From Actinomycetota bacterium (GTDB lineage Bacteria > Actinomycetota > Thermoleophilia > Miltoncostaeales > Miltoncostaeaceae), in NCBI GenBank assembly GCA_947451735.1, contig CANGAY010000027.1, positions 1 to 7,514 of the forward strand: a stretch of DNA of 7,514 bases, read 5' to 3'. The notes beneath the pieces were generated by a model. The model saw only the letters and a program-made list of their open reading frames with translations, did not search any database and was not told the origin of the DNA. The position numbers and the translations under genes were made by a program. This document shows, in pieces, positions 4,796 to 7,514 of the stretch (the first letter of the stretch is position 1; every line of letters starts with the position of its first letter).

Positions 4796-7514
4796 ATGCA
4801 GGAGTTTCAGTCCGGGGCGCGACGCGGAAATCCGGATCGCGTGCGCCATCTACCCCCGACTGACCCCCTTGCGCCATCCCCAGTGCCGTTGCGGACCCCA
4901 AAAACCCGACTGCCACGCCGGTTTCCGGCGTGGATTCTCGCTCTCGTTGCGAGCCTGTTGGCCTGCCTCGGTTTCGCCACTGCGGGGGCGTCGAGCGCCC
5001 AGGCAGCGGCTATCACCAAGCAGTTCAACGGCAGCACCTGGGAGTTGATCGCCGGTTTCCGTCAGCCCACGACGCAGGCGCTCACGGTGAGCGGCATACG
5101 GTCGCTGTTCACCACCGACCAGAACTCGGGGCTCACCTCCACCGCGAGCATCTTCTCCACGGTCACGACCAACGGCGACCAGTACGCCAACCAGTCGGTG
5201 TTCGGCATCAAGCACAACGCGTATCTGCTTGAGGGCTACGACACCGCCGGCACAAGCCGCAACATCCAGGGTGTCATCACCACCGGCTCGCACACGTGGA
5301 GCCAGTTGGGCGGCGCCACCATCGGGTCGGCGCTGGCGCTGCCCGCCGGCATCACCGTGACCGGCGCCTCGCTGTTCAACGCTGCGGGCGCCGTGACGCC
5401 CACCTACAAGTACCTGGCCCAGAGCAACGGATCCGCGGCGGGTCTGTTCACCGCCGACACCGGCGACTTCATCCTGATGGGCGTCACCGACTCGGCCACG
5501 CAGGGCACGGCCAGCGCGCTCGACACCACGTTCAACGGTGCGAGCAACTCCATCGGCCTCGGCCTGAGTGACGGCAACGGTGTGGGCCAGACCGTGTCGG
5601 CCAATTGGGCACAGCCCAGCACCACTATCAACGCCATCACCACCCGGTCGGCCGGCAACGCCTACGGGGGCTCGGCCGCGCAGGCCGGTGGCAACCCCAA
5701 CGGCTGGGTGCTGGTGTGGGGTCGCCCCGAGGCCGCCATCACCCCGGTCGCGGCCTACTCCAAGACCACCACCATGCAGTTCCGGCTCGACTTCGCCACG
5801 GGAACACCCACTGGCCTTGATGCCAGCGACTTCACCGTGGGCGGCACCAGCACGGGGTGGTCGGTGGCCTCGGTCACCGGGTCGGGCGCCGGGCCGTACA
5901 CCGTCACCCTGAATGGCGTCGCGCCCACCCAGGGCAACGTGACGCTGTCGCTCAACACCGGCGCCGTCACGGTGGGCGGCTCGTCGTTCCCGGCAGCGCC
6001 CATCGCCGGCACCGCGGCAACCACATACGACTCGGTGGCACCGACGGTGACGTCGCTCACCGCGTCGGCGCTGACCACGTTCACGAGCCCCATCACGTAC
6101 ACGCTCAATCTGAGCGAGGCACCCAGCGCGTCGCTCACAGCCAGCAACTTCATCGTGGGCGGCACCTCGAGCGGATGGGGCGTGGAGTCGGTTGCCGGGT
6201 CGGGCACCGGGCCGTACACGGTGACGGTGTCGAACTCGTCGTCGCTGCCTGCCAACGGCACAGTGACGCTGGGATTCCGCGCGGGGTCGTTCACCGATGC
6301 CGCAGGCAACGCCGGCCCCGCCACGCAGTACAACGCCGCGACGGTCACGCTGTTCCGCGGCCTCGACTACGGCACGCCCACGGTCAGCTCGTTCACGACG
6401 CCGGCGGCAGTGACCACGGCGAGCCCCATCACGTACACGCTGAACTTCGACCAGTTGGTGAGCGGGCTCGCCGTGACGGACTTCACGCTGCGCGGTAGTG
6501 CAGCCGCTGGGTGGTCGGTGACAGGCGTGAGCGGATCAGGATTCGGCCCGTATACCGTGACGGTGTCGGGCACGGCGCCCCTGACCGCCGGCTCGCTCGT
6601 GCTGACCTTGCGGTCGGGTGCGGTGGTTGATCGCGCCAATACGCAGGGCCCGCTTCAGTCGGTCGCCGCATCCAGCGTGAATGTGAACACGGGCCCCGTG
6701 AACACCGTGGTGCCAACGGTGGCCGGCACGGGCACCACGTACGGGGTGCTCACCGCAACCAGCGGCACCTGGACCGGTCCGGCGACGATCACCTACGCGT
6801 ACCAGTGGCAGGTGTCGTCAAATGGCACCGACGGCTGGGCCAATGCCACGGGCACCGGCAATGCCACTGCCAGTTACTCGGTGGACACCACCGACCTGGG
6901 CAAGTACCTGCGCGTGCAGGTGATCGCCAGCAACGCCAGCGGATCGGCCCCGGCGTACTCGCTCGCGACCAGTCGCGTTGTGCCGGGGTCATCGCTGCTG
7001 GTCGCGCAGGCCTCGGCCGGCAGCGTGAGCCAGTTCCCGATTGGGGCTGGTGGTGCGCTCGGCCCCGTCACCGTCGCCGGCACCACTGATGCGACTCCCA
7101 AGGGCGTGGCTGTGACGCCCGATAGCGCCTTTGCCTATTCGGTCAATTCGGGCGGCAACAGCATCAGTCAGTTCGCGGTGCAACCGGATGGATCGCTGTC
7201 GCCGCTGTCCACCCCGACGGTGTCGACAGGTGCAGGGTCTGCACCGTGGTACATGGCCATCACCGCTGATCAGCGTTTCGCGTACGTGGACTACCGCAGC
7301 ACCGGCATGGTGGGCCAGTTCCGCATTCTCTCGGACGGGCGCCTCGTGCCGCTCCCCACCCCGACCATCGCCGCGGGCACCAACCCCGAGGGGCTGGCCG
7401 TCAACCCGGCAGGTACGTACCTGTACGTGGCGAGCCGCAGCACCAACCAGGTGTTCCAGTACGCCATCGACCAGACCACCGGCCAGCTGTCGCCGCTCTC
7501 GACGCCGACAGTGG
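4796..7514 (+). CDS. Large secreted Ig-like repeat and beta-propeller protein (3' end missing)
   Basis: The frame stays open for 906 codons to the window edge. From the ATG at 4796 it reads as an Arg-rich N-region of about 45 residues, a hydrophobic stretch (46-65) and a likely signal peptidase site SAQA|A after residue 70. Next comes an unrecognised Gly/Ser/Thr/Asn-rich segment (71 to about 315). Three tandem Ig-like repeats follow (about 323-631), then a fourth Ig-like domain with TWTGPATITYAYQWQ (about 633-730). Last are YVTN/lactonase-type propeller blades from about 732. The mature part contains no cysteine. The layout suggests a cell-surface or secreted binding protein. Lactonase activity should not be assumed from the propeller. 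The start is uncertain: no Shine-Dalgarno site precedes 4796; in-frame alternatives are ATG 4718, GTG 4841 and GTG 4883, the last giving a conventional 29-residue signal peptide. It has its own promoter candidate and is separated from the MoxR operon by a hairpin. Confidence 0.88.
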   Translation, partial: MQEFQSGARRGNPDRVRHLPPTDPLAPSPVPLRTPKTRLPRRFPAWILALVASLLACLGFATAGASSAQAAAITKQFNGSTWELIAGFRQPTTQALTVSGIRSLFTTDQNSGLTSTASIFSTVTTNGDQYANQSVFGIKHNAYLLEGYDTAGTSRNIQGVITTGSHTWSQLGGATIGSALALPAGITVTGASLFNAAGAVTPTYKYLAQSNGSAAGLFTADTGDFILMGVTDSATQGTASALDTTFNGASNSIGLGLSDGNGVGQTVSANWAQPSTTINAITTRSAGNAYGGSAAQAGGNPNGWVLVWGRPEAAITPVAAYSKTTTMQFRLDFATGTPTGLDASDFTVGGTSTGWSVASVTGSGAGPYTVTLNGVAPTQGNVTLSLNTGAVTVGGSSFPAAPIAGTAATTYDSVAPTVTSLTASALTTFTSPITYTLNLSEAPSASLTASNFIVGGTSSGWGVESVAGSGTGPYTVTVSNSSSLPANGTVTLGFRAGSFTDAAGNAGPATQYNAATVTLFRGLDYGTPTVSSFTTPAAVTTASPITYTLNFDQLVSGLAVTDFTLRGSAAAGWSVTGVSGSGFGPYTVTVSGTAPLTAGSLVLTLRSGAVVDRANTQGPLQSVAASSVNVNTGPVNTVVPTVAGTGTTYGVLTATSGTWTGPATITYAYQWQVSSNGTDGWANATGTGNATASYSVDTTDLGKYLRVQVIASNASGSAPAYSLATSRVVPGSSLLVAQASAGSVSQFPIGAGGALGPVTVAGTTDATPKGVAVTPDSAFAYSVNSGGNSISQFAVQPDGSLSPLSTPTVSTGAGSAPWYMAITADQRFAYVDYRSTGMVGQFRILSDGRLVPLPTPTIAAGTNPEGLAVNPAGTYLYVASRSTNQVFQYAIDQTTGQLSPLSTPTV
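4883..5005 (+). other. Signal peptide coding region
   Basis: This region encodes a basic segment (RTPKTRLPRRF), the hydrophobic core WILALVASLLACLGF and an Ala-rich end with the signal peptidase I motif AQA|A at 4997-5008. LLAC (4955-4966) also passes a loose lipobox pattern. However, the hydrophobic core continues beyond the Cys and the AQA site is better placed, so type I cleavage is preferred. The Arg pair lacks the twin-arginine consensus. Confidence 0.75.
5762..6688 (+). repeat. Three tandem Ig-like domain repeats within the secreted protein
   Basis: Three divergent copies lie at about 5762-6037, 6038-6370 and 6371-6688. Each carries a DFTVGG- or DFTLRG-like strand, a GW[SG]V strand and the core GSGxGPYTVT. 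The GSG core begins at 5879, 6197 and 6533, giving periods of 106 and 112 residues. Copies 2 and 3 also share the opening SPITYTLN. They resemble bacterial Ig-like domains common in surface proteins of Actinomycetota. The DNA copies have diverged clearly, so this is an old protein-level duplication rather than a recent DNA repeat. Confidence 0.85.
6989..7514 (+). repeat. Beta-propeller (YVTN/lactonase-type) blades
   Basis: This is a series of blades of about 49 residues. The P-x-G/Y-[LVM]-A-[VI] strand recurs at 7097, 7244 and 7385 (TPKGVAV, APWYMAI, NPEGLAV). Each is followed by an AYS/AYV/LYV strand, then a SQF/GQF/FQY strand, a DG/TGxL turn and the end phrase PLSTPTV or PLPTPTI, with the leucine before it at 7196, 7343 and 7487. 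The window ends inside the propeller, so a full six- to eight-bladed ring would continue downstream. Confidence 0.8.

Noticed and set aside
5755..6348. A 197-codon minus-strand open frame with repeat-like VTVYGPxPDP motifs
   Set aside because: The motifs are the reverse complement of the GSGxGPYTVT cores of the Ig repeats, so its apparent repeats are a mirror of the real gene.
5857..6498. A 213-codon plus-strand open frame inside the Ig-repeat region
   Set aside because: It is a His/Arg-rich frame-shifted reading of the secreted protein. The frame carrying the Ig repeats is continuous from 4796 to the end of the window.
6989..7514. Annotating the last gene as a 6-phosphogluconolactonase from its propeller
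   Set aside because: Only the blade pattern is visible. The protein is exported and multi-domain, and the propeller is incomplete in the window, so an enzyme name would be unsupported.
7097..7514. Tandem nucleotide repeats suggestive of CRISPR or minisatellite DNA
   Set aside because: The periodicity is at protein level (about 49 residues per blade) with clearly diverged codons. There are no identical repeats or spacers.

Overview
The window is GC-rich, and every gene in it reads on the + strand. GTG starts, four-base stop/start overlaps, a membrane-tethered trypsin-like protease with a Pro/Thr-rich cytoplasmic end, and a secreted Ig-like/beta-propeller protein all suggest a high-GC Actinomycetota. 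Solirubrobacterales-type Thermoleophilia is a plausible guess, but this is inference from protein style and not a phylogenetic result.

Region 1 (1-4681) is a compact, operon-like run of five genes. They are the 3' part of an HtrA-like serine protease without a PDZ domain, a MoxR-family AAA+ ATPase, a DUF58 protein, and two consecutive membrane-anchored von Willebrand factor A (VWA) proteins of the BatA/BatB type. The last four are joined by overlaps of 23, 4 and 4 bases, so they are very probably cotranscribed and translationally coupled. MoxR-DUF58-VWA sets are known as a chaperone-like module. The ATPase and DUF58 protein are cytoplasmic, and the two VWA proteins present metal-binding (MIDAS) domains outside the membrane. 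The client of this copy cannot be read from the sequence. The upstream protease would place a proteolytic activity on the same side of the membrane as the VWA domains.

Region 2 (4682-4795) is a 114-base intergenic gap. It holds a strong imperfect hairpin just after the last VWA stop, which is a probable transcription end without a T-run. It also holds a sigma-70-like promoter candidate whose predicted transcript would begin only a few bases before an ATG at 4796.

Region 3 (4796-7514, running off the window) is one open frame of at least 906 codons with no stop. It encodes a secreted modular protein: a signal peptide, about 245 residues that I do not recognise, three tandem bacterial Ig-like repeats, a fourth Ig-like domain of another type, and the start of a YVTN/lactonase-type beta-propeller with blades of about 49 residues. 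Nothing links it functionally to the MoxR operon.

I found no tRNA, rRNA, CRISPR array, insertion sequence or attachment site. The clearest unexplained piece is the N-terminal domain of the secreted protein.
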